NCBI RefSeq assembly: GCF_001425055.1
Contig: NZ_LMDK01000018.1
Coordinates: 124,001 to 188,000, forward strand
Origin: Pelomonas sp. Root1237
GTDB lineage: Bacteria; Pseudomonadota; Gammaproteobacteria; Burkholderiales; Burkholderiaceae_C
Direction: 5' to 3'
Length of the DNA stretch: 64,000 nt
The notes under the pieces are model-generated. The model made no database searches. It was not told the DNA's origin and saw only the letters and a program-made list of their open reading frames with translations. This document shows, piece after piece, positions 56,154 to 64,000 of the stretch. Numbering within the stretch: the first letter of the stretch is position 1; every line of letters begins with the position of its first letter. Position numbers and translations under genes: made by a program.

Positions 56154-56163
56154 TGACCCCGAT
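56152..56163 (-). repeat. REP-like motif, left copy
   Basis: On the minus strand this reads GATCGGGGTCAGGCC followed by the TTTAATCTAAAGGCC hairpin. GGGGTCAGG next to a T/A-rich palindrome is typical of REP-type elements mobilised by Y1 transposases. A second copy in inverted orientation lies at 58053. Confidence 0.4.
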
Positions 56164-56295
56164 CCGTGCGATCCGCGATCTGATCGACCCCGATCCGATC
56201 TGGTCGCGCAGCAAGGGCGACTGATCGTCGCCATCGGCGCCCCGCGTGCGACGAAGGTGTGTAGCAACCCGGCTCGCGCGACTCGACCTCCCCCT

Positions 56296-56934
56296 TCAAT
56301 CGAGGCCGTCCACTGCGGCGATCGCTTCGCGCCGGGCCGACTCCCGAACGGATGCGTTTACCTCCGGTCCGTAAAGCGTCTTGTCCACGGTGATGGTGTT
56401 GATGCGCTCTATGCCGACGAACTTCAGCCAGGCTTCGAGATAGGGCTTCTGAAAGTCGAGCGAGTGGAAGCTGCCCACGCCGTCCGCGGCATAGTCCAGT
56501 CCTCGAGCCAGAACCAGCGTGGCGGCCTTGCCGCCGAGCAAGCCTCTCGCTCCTTCCTCCGGGGAAAAGCTGAACAGGATGTCCTTGTGGGACACCGCAT
56601 CGATCAAGTGCTTCAGCTTGTAGGGGATGCCGAAGTTCCACAGTGGCACCGACAGCAAGATGTGATCGGCCGCGTGAAACGCTTGGCCAAGTAACTTCAC
56701 GCGCTCCCACGCATGCTGCTGCACCGGTGTCAGAGGCGTGCCGTTGATGCCGGCGTACTTGGCTTCCAGCAACTCGGCAGAGACTTCAGGAAGGTCTAGC
56801 GACCAGAGGTCGAGCGTAACGACTACGCTTTTCGGGTGCCGCTGCTCGCAACGCTGAATGAACGCTTTCGCCACGTCGATGCTGGCCGATTGGGTCTTGC
56901 GAGGGGAGGCCTCGATGTACAGGAGGTGTTTCAT
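56296..56934 (-). CDS. azoR: FMN-dependent NADH-azoreductase
   Basis: The 212-residue flavodoxin-like quinone reductase begins MKHLLYIEASPRKTQSASIDVAKAF. It has the FMN-binding LLSVPLWNFGIPYKLKHLIDAV stretch, typical of AzoR. It reduces azo bonds and quinones by two-electron transfer from NADH. GC is clearly below the window average. It is divergent from a LysR gene that probably controls it. Confidence 0.9.
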   Translation of the reverse strand: MKHLLYIEASPRKTQSASIDVAKAFIQRCEQRHPKSVVVTLDLWSLDLPEVSAELLEAKYAGINGTPLTPVQQHAWERVKLLGQAFHAADHILLSVPLWNFGIPYKLKHLIDAVSHKDILFSFSPEEGARGLLGGKAATLVLARGLDYAADGVGSFHSLDFQKPYLEAWLKFVGIERINTITVDKTLYGPEVNASVRESARREAIAAVDGLD

Positions 56935-57037
56935 GGAGTGTGGGCTGGAGGTCCGAGACGGAACGGAGAGTAGGCATAACCTCCTCAGACCTCAATCAAC
57001 TTAATATGAGACTTTTCAGAAGTAATCTCACTGAATC

Positions 57038-57925
57038 ATGCTCATTGATCCGCAGCTCCTCAGGAGCTTTGTCTCTGTTGCCGATCTGGGGAGCGTCTCG
57101 CGTGCCGCGGAGCGAGTGCGTCTGACGCAGTCGGCGGTCAGCGCCCAGATCAAGCGACTGGAGGCTCAGCTGGGATGCCGCGTCTTCGCTCGCACCACCC
57201 GTTCGCTTCGGCTGACAGCACAGGGAGAGGTCCTGCTGGGTTACGCAAGGGGCATCCTCACGTTGAACGATCACGCCGTCCTTCATCTGGGCGCTGCGCG
57301 GCGCATCCGCGATACGGTGCGCATCGGCTGCTCGGAAGGCCTTCCGGCCGATTGGCTGTTCGCTGCGCTGACTAGGTTTCGCGAGAAGTACCCCGAGGTC
57401 GAACTGGAAGTCACCGGAGGAATCAGCATTGCGTTGTCCGAGCTCACGCGGCGGCGCGCATTGGACATCTCGATTGGCGGGCGGTGCGGCGGCTCCGGTG
57501 TGGGCGAACTCCTCTGGAGCGAACCGCTGGTTTGGGCCTTCTCGGAGCGCTCCTTCCTGAACCCTGCACGGCCTGTGCCGATGGCCTTTCTCTCCGAGCC
57601 TTGTCCCTACCGCGATGCGGCGCTTGTCGCCCTGGCAGGGCATCGGCGACGCTGGCATATCGCACTGACGGCCCAGAGTTCCGGCGCCTTGCTGGCTGCG
57701 GTGGCATCGGGCTTTGCGGTAACGCCTCTCACGCCGTCCCTCATGGCAACGGGTTTGCGCGCTGTTCCGACGGGGGACATCCTTCCCGACCTGCCCCGTG
57801 CGGAGTTCACGATGCAGCTGCGCGAGGGCCGACTTGGCGAAGCGGCAACCGAAGTGGCAGCCGACATTCGCCACGCCTGCCATCGATGGCTTGGATCGCT
57901 CCAGTTGAGGCCTGGCTTCGTCTAA
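57038..57925 (+). CDS. LysR family regulator of the azoreductase unit
   Basis: The 295-residue protein begins MLIDPQLLRSFVSVADLGSVSRAAERVRLTQSAVSAQIKRLE, a canonical LysR DNA-binding domain, followed by a PBP2-like effector domain. It is divergent from azoR with a 103-base AT-rich region between them (start at 57038; TTAATATGAGAC near 57000). Regulation of azoR by quinones or azo compounds is inferred from arrangement only. Confidence 0.92.
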   Translation: MLIDPQLLRSFVSVADLGSVSRAAERVRLTQSAVSAQIKRLEAQLGCRVFARTTRSLRLTAQGEVLLGYARGILTLNDHAVLHLGAARRIRDTVRIGCSEGLPADWLFAALTRFREKYPEVELEVTGGISIALSELTRRRALDISIGGRCGGSGVGELLWSEPLVWAFSERSFLNPARPVPMAFLSEPCPYRDAALVALAGHRRRWHIALTAQSSGALLAAVASGFAVTPLTPSLMATGLRAVPTGDILPDLPRAEFTMQLREGRLGEAATEVAADIRHACHRWLGSLQLRPGFV

Positions 57926-58230
57926 CGCAAAAGCCTCAGCACCCCGCCTGATCAGCCGCAAAAAATGTACGTTCGTGGCGAACGGCATGCGATTTGCACG
58001 CGCCTGCCGACATGCAACGGCCCTCGCCGTCGGAAAAGCTGAAAGCGAGGATGGGGTCAGGTTTAAAGTTTTAAGTCTTGCCGGGCATCGTGCACGCCCG
58101 TTTGCCCGCGAGCAATTCATCGTGCAGGTAGAGGATGTGCCGGGCGCGACCACCGCCTGTTGCCGTTGACAGGCCAGCGATGCAGGCGCAAAACGGGACG
58201 TTGCCGGATTCGGCACGCGGGGAGCGCAGC
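57926..58230. other. Intergenic region with REP-like motif, right copy
   Basis: These 305 bases hold no gene. GATGGGGTCAGG at 58050-58061 is followed by TTTAAAGTTTTAAG, with a small TTAAA-GT-TTTAA hairpin. It is the inverted counterpart of the motif at 56152. Further right, GGGGAGCGCAGC forms the ribosome site of the next gene. Confidence 0.45.
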
Positions 58231-59133
58231 ATGAACGACGTTTCGCAGGCGGTTCGCAGCTCTTGGCTTCTTGCCGCACTTGTAGGCCTCCTGCTCTGTA
58301 CGCCAGCGCTGGCCGACCCCGTGCCGGTGGTGCATTTTGAGCATGAAGACGTCGACAAGTTCGGTGATCTGTCTCAGAAGAATGTGGCTCCCTGTCCCAA
58401 CATGGCCTGCGGGCCGGTGGCAGCCGTCAACTCCTTTGTCTTCCTGCAGCGCGAGTACTCCCTGATCTACGGCTCCAAGCTGATCCCGGCAGTCGATGGC
58501 ACCAAGCCCACTCAAGCCGAACTTATTGCGGTTGCCGCCGACCTGGCGAAGAACTACATGGACACCTGCTGTGAGAAGGGCACTCACATCACGAACTTCA
58601 TCAACGGCAAGCAGAAGTACTTCGACACGGTGGCGCCCAACACCACTGTCATCCACGGGCAAGTGAAGGACTGGGATCCGGTTGAGGGCGGTGCCAAGCC
58701 CGACAACATCGACGAAACCAACCCGACGCCGCAATTCCTGCTGAACGAGTTGAGCCACAACCAGGATATCGAGCTGCTGCTCGACTTCGGCACCGACGGT
58801 GGCCACTACGTCACGCTGACCTCTTTGTTCTGGAGCGACGACGACGGCGACGGAAGCATCGACGCCGGTGAGGCCGCGAACATTGGCTATATCGATCCGG
58901 AGGATGGCAAGTCCACCAGCGCACGCCTCGGCGAGTTGGCGGGCGCCCTGACCGTTCAGTACCTCAGCCCGGTCACGGGCAACGTGCGCAGCGGCACGAT
59001 CTTTGCCGCCATCGCGGAGTCGCCCGAGCACCGCACCAACCCTGAACCCGCAAGCGCGGCCCTTGTGCTGGCGGCGTTAGCGGCCGTGTGGTGCGTCAGG
59101 CGCCGGTCGGCCACTGCAGACCGAGGGGGATGA
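58231..59133 (+). CDS. PEP-CTERM protein with C39-like cysteine peptidase domain
   Basis: The 300-residue product has a signal peptide (residues 1-28) and a C-terminal sorting signal: PEP at 271-273, a hydrophobic helix, then RRR at 290-292. This marks it as an exosortase substrate. The middle resembles C39/papain-like peptidases: Cys60 in ACGPVAAVNSF, His192 in GGHYVTL and Asp222 in GYIDPEDG. Residues 203-214 (DDDGDGSIDAGE) form an EF-hand-like calcium loop. Activity is inferred, not certain. Confidence 0.82.
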   Translation: MNDVSQAVRSSWLLAALVGLLLCTPALADPVPVVHFEHEDVDKFGDLSQKNVAPCPNMACGPVAAVNSFVFLQREYSLIYGSKLIPAVDGTKPTQAELIAVAADLAKNYMDTCCEKGTHITNFINGKQKYFDTVAPNTTVIHGQVKDWDPVEGGAKPDNIDETNPTPQFLLNELSHNQDIELLLDFGTDGGHYVTLTSLFWSDDDGDGSIDAGEAANIGYIDPEDGKSTSARLGELAGALTVQYLSPVTGNVRSGTIFAAIAESPEHRTNPEPASAALVLAALAAVWCVRRRSATADRGG

Positions 59134-60393
59134 CTACCAACTCGCCTGGAATGAATCCCCGCTGAACCGGCTATCACCCGTGACCACGCCCATGTCCACG
59201 AACTCAAAGTCCGACGCCCGCAGCGACTTCAAGTTCGAAATCGTCGCGTCCTGCCACTGCGCACTGGGCTCGCCCTGCACGTACAGGTCGGAGCCGATGT
59301 CGGCGACGTAGAGGCCATAGCGCTGCATCGCCACCGTGACGGCCTTGGCCTGGGCGCTCCAGGAGGCTGGCGGTAAGAAGCTGGCCTTCAGGCGCAGCAC
59401 GGCGCCAAAGGGCACGCCGCCGGCCGTCTCGCCGCCGGCGTGATGGCGCGCCGGCCAGACGTGGCTGCGGGCCAGCACGCTGTCGCGCAGCGTGACGCGC
59501 AAGGCATGGCGGATCTCGCCCGCGCTGGCTTCAGCGGCCCGCGCCAGCAGGGGCAGCATGGGCAGGCCGGCGGCGTCGCCCGAGGTCCAGGTGTCGGGGC
59601 GCATCGCGTTGCTCTTCAGGTCCCACGCGGCTGTCGAGTAGCTGTACCACTGCGCATTGAGCTTGAAGCTGGCGTAGCTCTCCCACAGCCGGCAGCTGCC
59701 TTGCTCGACCACCAGCACATGGCGGTCGCCGCATTGCTGGGCGTCATTGCAGGCGCCGCCCTCGGCCTTGAGCAGGTCGTCGCGCGGGAAGGGGAAGCGG
59801 CGGTTGGGCGCGGTCAGCGTCGTGCAGTCGCGCACGAGGCTGTAGCCGCCGCCCACGGGCGCGGCGCAGTCGCTCTCGTCGGGCGCGCCGTCACCGCTGC
59901 CGGCGCGGGGATCGGTGGGGTTGAAGGCCACCGACGGCCAGCTGCTGGTGGCCGTGGCGGCGGTGCTGCCGTCCACCACGTTGTACGGGATGCCGTAGTA
60001 GTCGGCCGGCTGCTGCTGGTTCTCGCTGGTGCCCCAGTCCGGATGAAATGACCTCGTCGTGCCGATGTTGGTGATCCACGTCGCGCTGCTGGCGTGCACG
60101 GGGAAGCGCTGCGCGTCGTCGATGCGCGTGTTGAACACCGCCGTGGCGGGGAAGACGTCGCAGGCGCCGATCTGCGGCGCGGCGCCGGGTGCGGGGGAAG
60201 GCGTGGGGGAAGGCGTGGGAGCCGGCGCAGGGGCCGGCGGAGGTGGCGGCGGCGCAGGAGAGGGCGTGGGAGCGGGCGATGGGGCTGGCGGCGGCAGGGG
60301 GCTGCCGCCACCGCCGCCACAGGCCGTCAGGCCGACGGCCGTGGCCAGCAGGACGAGCCCGCCGATGCTCTTTTTGATCGGGTCGCTTTGCAT
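59134..60393 (-). CDS. Proline-rich lipoprotein of unknown function
   Basis: The 419-residue product has a lipobox (LTAC at residues 22-25) followed by GGGGGS and a long Pro/Ala/Ser linker (27-74). The globular part shows ADYYGIPYNVV, HVLVVEQGSCRLWESYASF, EIRHALRVTL, GAVLRLKASF and a C-terminal AMQRYGLYVADIGSDLYVQG. Proteins with the last two motifs are widespread in soil bacteria and uncharacterised. It lies directly against the convergent PEP-CTERM gene. Confidence 0.78.
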   Translation of the reverse strand: MQSDPIKKSIGGLVLLATAVGLTACGGGGGSPLPPPAPSPAPTPSPAPPPPPPAPAPAPTPSPTPSPAPGAAPQIGACDVFPATAVFNTRIDDAQRFPVHASSATWITNIGTTRSFHPDWGTSENQQQPADYYGIPYNVVDGSTAATATSSWPSVAFNPTDPRAGSGDGAPDESDCAAPVGGGYSLVRDCTTLTAPNRRFPFPRDDLLKAEGGACNDAQQCGDRHVLVVEQGSCRLWESYASFKLNAQWYSYSTAAWDLKSNAMRPDTWTSGDAAGLPMLPLLARAAEASAGEIRHALRVTLRDSVLARSHVWPARHHAGGETAGGVPFGAVLRLKASFLPPASWSAQAKAVTVAMQRYGLYVADIGSDLYVQGEPSAQWQDATISNLKSLRASDFEFVDMGVVTGDSRFSGDSFQASW

Positions 60394-60485
60394 TTGTTCT
60401 TCTTCAACAGGGCGCCGGCCGAAGTGCCGGCGGCCATGTTGAAACAAGTGCGTCGCAGCGAGCACGCCCAGGTGTACGGGGATGT

Positions 60486-60510
60486 AAGCGCGGCCGTGTT
60501 GGCCGCGCTT
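60486..60510 (-). terminator. Hairpin downstream of the GH12 gene
   Basis: A 10-bp perfect stem, AAGCGCGGCC and GGCCGCGCTT, with a GTGTT loop lies just after the glucanase stop on the minus strand. No T-run follows, so it may be a weak or protein-assisted terminator. Confidence 0.5.
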
Positions 60511-60518
60511 TGCCTCGG

Positions 60519-61295
60519 CTACCTCACGGTGACGGAGAAGTTCCTCGACCCGAAGTTCATGCCGCCCGACGACGACGTGATCTCGAAGCCGTACTGCACA
60601 TCACCCACGACCAGGTCGGCCATCCAGCCGAGGTTCCTCAGGTAGTTGAGGATGCCCAGCACGTCGATGGTCGTGTTGTTCGTCTTGGAGGTGCGCAGGA
60701 AGGAATAGACCATGTTGGCGCCGTTGTTGCCGCGGTAGACGTTCCAGGTCGAGCCGCCCACGTTCACGTTGGTGTAGACGGGGATGGCGCAGCCCTGTGC
60801 GTTCCAGTTGTAGGAGATGGGCTTGACGTTGCCGCAGCCGGCCGCGGTGCCGGTGTAGTTCAGCCACAGCATGATCTCGTGGGCGTTGTTGCCCACCCAG
60901 ACGTCGAAGGTCGACGACCAGGCGCCGCCGGCCGGCGTGGTTGCGGAGATGGTGGACGACAGCTGCGACAGCGAGCTGATGGTGCGGTTGACCGCGTAGC
61001 CGATGTGCGGGTACGACTTGATCCCGCCGGTGTTGGGCTGGTCGGACCAGACACCCCAGTCGGCATTCGAGTTGACCCAAATGGTCTGCGGGCCGACGGC
61101 GGCGCCGCCGCACGGGCCCCAGACGTCGTTGTTGAAGTTGTAGCTGCCGTAGTTCCAGCTGGCGAACAGGTTGGGGGCCGAGCAGGATGACGTGGCGGGC
61201 GAGGAGGCCCCCCAGGTGGCGGCCTGCGCGCCCGGGGAGGCGAGGGACATGACGACAAAGGCGGCAGCGCCCAACGCGCGGTGGATTGATTTCAT
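60519..61295 (-). CDS. Secreted glycoside hydrolase family 12 endoglucanase/xyloglucanase
   Basis: The 258-residue enzyme has a signal peptide (cleavage after AQA, residue 25). GH12 features are clear: FNNDVWG near 54, the nucleophile Glu140 in HEIMLWLNY, and the acid/base Glu238 in QYGFEITSSSG. GH12 enzymes cut beta-1,4-glucan or xyloglucan. A plant-polymer diet is supported by the GH28-like gene at 40.8 kb. The 194-base region upstream is AT-rich, with an inverted repeat CGAAC-AATTA-GTTCG at 61383-61397. Confidence 0.93.
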   Translation of the reverse strand: MKSIHRALGAAAFVVMSLASPGAQAATWGASSPATSSCSAPNLFASWNYGSYNFNNDVWGPCGGAAVGPQTIWVNSNADWGVWSDQPNTGGIKSYPHIGYAVNRTISSLSQLSSTISATTPAGGAWSSTFDVWVGNNAHEIMLWLNYTGTAAGCGNVKPISYNWNAQGCAIPVYTNVNVGGSTWNVYRGNNGANMVYSFLRTSKTNNTTIDVLGILNYLRNLGWMADLVVGDVQYGFEITSSSGGMNFGSRNFSVTVR

Positions 61296-61489
61296 ATGTC
61301 TCCGTTATGGTTGAAAGGGTCATCGCCCATGACCGCTACCTTGTGAATGGCAGCGTTGTCATGGGCAAATAAATTCGAGCCGCGAACAATTAGTTCGACC
61401 ATCGGGCTTACCCGCTGATGTGAAACAAGTCGTCGGGCCGGCTCCGCTTCGCCGTCGTATGCGAGCGTGCGCTTGGAGCGATCAGGCGG

Positions 61490-63115
61490 TCAGCGCTTGC
61501 CGGTCCCTTGCCCGGTCAGCCCGTGCGCCTTCATCCAGCGCACCAGCGTGGGAAAGTAGTCGGCGTGGAAGCCCGTCGTCGTGGCCGCCTTGTGGCCGCT
61601 GTCGAGGTCGGTCGCCCACAGGCCGTGGGCGGCGTGGTCGAGGAGGGTGATCTGGTGGTCGCGGTTGCCGGCTTGCGCGAGGGCCTGGCGCAGCAGCGCC
61701 ACGCTGCGCTCGACCGGCACGAAGGCGTCGCGGTCGCCGAAGACGGCGAGCATGGGCACCTTGACCTGGGCGTAGGACGGCATGGGGTCGAAGTACCAGA
61801 AGGTCTGAGCGCGCCGGCTCGGCAGCTCGGGCAGCTTCTCGTGGAACTCCACGAGGTGGGCCCAGCGCGCGTCGAGCTTGGTGCGCGCCGCGTCCTGCAG
61901 CCACTCGCGGCCTTCGCCGGTCTTGACCCAGTGCATCAGGCGGCGCTCGTAGTCGGCCGCTTCGGCCACTTCGGCAGCGCTCAGGCCTTCGTTGCGGGCG
62001 CTGGTCTCGACGCGGTAGATCTCCTGTTCGGCCGCGGTGACCGACGGCCCGGACTGGGCGATGACGAAGGCGACGTCGCTGCTGCGCGCTGCCGCGATCG
62101 GGGCGACCCAGCCGCCCTGGGAATGGCCCCAGACGCCGATGCGCTGCGGGTCGACGCCCGGCGTCTGCTTGAGCAGCCGGACGGCCGCGACTGCGTCGTC
62201 GGCCAGGTCGGTGAGGCCGGTTTCGCGCACGTCGCCCTTGGACTCGCCGACGCCGCGCTTGTCGTAGATGAGGGCGGCCAGGCCCTGGCTGACGAAGAAC
62301 TCGGCCTGCTGGCGGTAGGCCTCGCGCGGTGCGTCGGTGGACATCGGCGACAGCACGACGGCGGCATGTGGGCCGGGCGTGGGCGGCAGCATCAAGGTGC
62401 CACCCAGGCTCAGCGCCCCGTTGGTCCAGCGCATCGGGCGCTCGACGATGTCCACCCGCTCGCCAATCTGCGGCGCGGCGCCGTTCTCGCTCCACAGCAG
62501 CCGCTCGGCCTGGCCTTGCGCGGGCAGGCGCTTCAGCGTCAGGCGCACCGGCCACGGCGATTGAAGCGACGGCCCCGCGGTGGCCTCGCCCGCGCCGCGC
62601 TCGAACAGGAAAGCCCAGCGGCCGGTGCCGAACTCGATGACGGTCGGCTGCGGGAAATCGGTGAACGAACCGACCGACACGAGCCGGCCGTCACGCAGCC
62701 GGTACAGGCCGGGTGTGATGGCGGGCTGTGGCGGCGACGCGACCTGCACCATCGACAGGCGGCAGTTGTCGGTCGCCACTGAAAGCAGTGCGTCGCCCTC
62801 ACGCCGGGCCGTGCAGGAGCCACCGCCCATTGCGGCCGGCAACGTGAAGCCGATGCGGCCGTCGCCCATCGTTGCGCCGGGCAGCGGCTGCCATTCGCCA
62901 CCGGCGTTCACGCCGCCGCCCGGCATGGCATAGGCCAGGCGCGGCTGGTTGTCGACGAGTTCGGTGCGCAGGCGCCAGAAGGAGGGGCGGCCGGCCACCT
63001 CGATCAGGCCGGCCCATTCGCCGCGGGTGGGTTCAGCATGCGCGCCGGCCAGCGGGGCGAGCAGGAGGGAGAGCAAGGCGGCGCCGAATCGGGCGCAAAA
63101 GCGGGAGCGGGTCAT
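61490..63115 (-). CDS. Secreted alpha/beta hydrolase (S9/dienelactone type)
   Basis: The 541-residue product has a signal peptide (residues 1-27, ending AGAHA). An N-terminal beta domain covers about 30-240, followed by an alpha/beta hydrolase domain. The nucleophile lies in VWGHSQGGWVAPIAA; YDKRGVGESKG precedes it, and Asp and His are in FGDRDAFVP and DHAAHGLW. It is likely an esterase or peptidase of periplasmic location. Substrate unknown. Confidence 0.85.
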   Translation of the reverse strand: MTRSRFCARFGAALLSLLLAPLAGAHAEPTRGEWAGLIEVAGRPSFWRLRTELVDNQPRLAYAMPGGGVNAGGEWQPLPGATMGDGRIGFTLPAAMGGGSCTARREGDALLSVATDNCRLSMVQVASPPQPAITPGLYRLRDGRLVSVGSFTDFPQPTVIEFGTGRWAFLFERGAGEATAGPSLQSPWPVRLTLKRLPAQGQAERLLWSENGAAPQIGERVDIVERPMRWTNGALSLGGTLMLPPTPGPHAAVVLSPMSTDAPREAYRQQAEFFVSQGLAALIYDKRGVGESKGDVRETGLTDLADDAVAAVRLLKQTPGVDPQRIGVWGHSQGGWVAPIAAARSSDVAFVIAQSGPSVTAAEQEIYRVETSARNEGLSAAEVAEAADYERRLMHWVKTGEGREWLQDAARTKLDARWAHLVEFHEKLPELPSRRAQTFWYFDPMPSYAQVKVPMLAVFGDRDAFVPVERSVALLRQALAQAGNRDHQITLLDHAAHGLWATDLDSGHKAATTTGFHADYFPTLVRWMKAHGLTGQGTGKR

Positions 63116-63233
63116 GAAAAAAGTTGTCGGATCAGTCGAACGAAGCCTGCATCTTGCTCAGCCGGGGCCGGCGGCGCTGCTGCGGTGCGACAGATTGCGG
63201 GATGGCGGCGATGAAAAGTTGCACCGGGGCCGG

Positions 63234-64000
63234 TCAGCTCGCTGGCCGTGCGGCCAGGAAGCTTTCCCGCAGCACCGCCTCGGCATCCTTGCGCCACGCC
63301 GCAAACACCGCAGACGCCTCGATGGCTTCAGCCAACGGCCGGAACACCGCGCCCTGCACGCCCGCGCGCTGGAAGGCGGCCGGCACGATGCTGATGCCCA
63401 TGCCCTGCGCCACCAGCGACACGACCGACAGCCAGTGCCGCCCTTCGTGCTGCAGCCGCGGGTAGAAGCCGTGCTGGCGGCAGATCTCGACGATGCGGGC
63501 GTGGTAGTCGGGTGAGCCCTTGCGGGAGAAGAGGATGAAGGGCTGGTCGCTCAGCGTCGCCAAGGGAATCTTCTTCAGCTTGGCGCCCGGGTGGTTGGCG
63601 GGCAGGCAGGCGAGGAAGGGTTCGCTGTAGAGGGGCTGCGAGGCGAGGGCGGGGGGCAGGCGGTCGGTGTGGACGAGGCCGAGGTCCAGCTCCTGCCCCA
63701 GCAGCGCCTCGATCTGGTCCTGCGAGTTCAGCTCGATGACGATCACCTCGACCTTGGGGTGGCTGGCCTGGAAGGCCTGCAGCCAGGCGGACAGGCCGTT
63801 GAACAGCGTGGAGCCGACAAAGCCTAGGCGCAACCGCCCCACCTCGCCGGCCTGCACCTCACGGGCGAGGGCGCAGGCGTCTTCGGCGCGGTCCAGCAGG
63901 GCTTGCGCGCTGGTGCGGAAGGCGTCGCCCGCGGGCGTGAGGCGCACGCCCTTGCTGTCGCGGTCGAACAGGCGGGCGCCGACGCTGGCCTCCAGCTGCT
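63234..64000 (-). CDS. LysR family transcriptional regulator, N-terminus beyond window
   Basis: The frame is open to the right edge; the visible start reads QLEASVGARLFDRDSKGVRLTPAGDAF, the end of a LysR helix-turn-helix domain. The effector domain follows (GRLRLGFVGSTLFNGLSAWL, LDLGLVHTDR). About the first 40 residues are missing. The gene lies upstream of the alpha/beta hydrolase on the same strand. Confidence 0.92.
   Translation of the reverse strand, partial: QLEASVGARLFDRDSKGVRLTPAGDAFRTSAQALLDRAEDACALAREVQAGEVGRLRLGFVGSTLFNGLSAWLQAFQASHPKVEVIVIELNSQDQIEALLGQELDLGLVHTDRLPPALASQPLYSEPFLACLPANHPGAKLKKIPLATLSDQPFILFSRKGSPDYHARIVEICRQHGFYPRLQHEGRHWLSVVSLVAQGMGISIVPAAFQRAGVQGAVFRPLAEAIEASAVFAAWRKDAEAVLRESFLAARPAS

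Overview
The window is dense, GC-rich (about two thirds G+C) beta-proteobacterial chromosome. The organism looks like a Burkholderiales member close to Roseateles, Mitsuaria or Rubrivivax. Pointers are an EarP-type elongation factor P with Arg32 beside its rhamnosyltransferase, a kynBUA operon, a PEP-CTERM protein, and the run mltG-tmk-holB-pilZ-tatD. No 16S gene is present, so the placement is inference from gene content.

Layout. 1-7.1 kb: end of a TonB-dependent receptor, MarC protein, GNAT, isocitrate lyase, a Gly/Cys-tailed protein, a chemotaxis receptor and an iron-type alcohol dehydrogenase. 7.1-10.6 kb: S10-type carboxypeptidase, HSL-type hydrolase and a thioesterase-acetyltransferase fusion, linked by ATGA overlaps. 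10.6-16.3 kb: DUF4936, ygfZ, then the mltG-tmk-holB-pilZ-tatD-ankyrin operon. 16.4-24.5 kb: efp/earP, uvrC, a TonB-like protein, pgsA, HU, tRNA-Val, ppiD and tRNA-His.

24.5-28.4 kb is a lower-GC island in the 3' end of tRNA-His, bounded by a 53-bp perfect direct repeat. It carries a YkgJ-like Fe-S protein, an overlapping two-gene operon (unknown protein plus HEPN protein), a broken HNH nuclease and a membrane-anchored unknown. No integrase remains.

28.4-37 kb: a DecR-like Lrp regulator divergent from a three-domain cysteine desulfurase/persulfide dioxygenase/rhodanese protein, an LhgO-like oxidase, a Bcr/CflA transporter behind an SAH-riboswitch-like leader, DUF3616 and aminopeptidase P. 37-40.6 kb: peptidase S51 and kynBUA (tryptophan to anthranilate). 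40.8-45.8 kb: GH28-like enzyme, LysR unit, degenerate metallo-beta-lactamase-fold protein, DsbA-like and SnoaL-like proteins.

45.8-54.3 kb holds two overlapping giant genes (1041 and about 1767 residues) of unknown function. 54.5-64 kb: branched-chain amino acid-type binding protein, an intergenic repeat, an azoreductase/LysR pair between REP-like motifs, a C39-like PEP-CTERM protein, a lipoprotein, a GH12 glucanase, a large alpha/beta hydrolase and a partial LysR gene.

The best candidates for undescribed biology are the regulated persulfide fusion protein, the HEPN operon in the tRNA island, the leader upstream of the MFS transporter, and the giant-protein pair.
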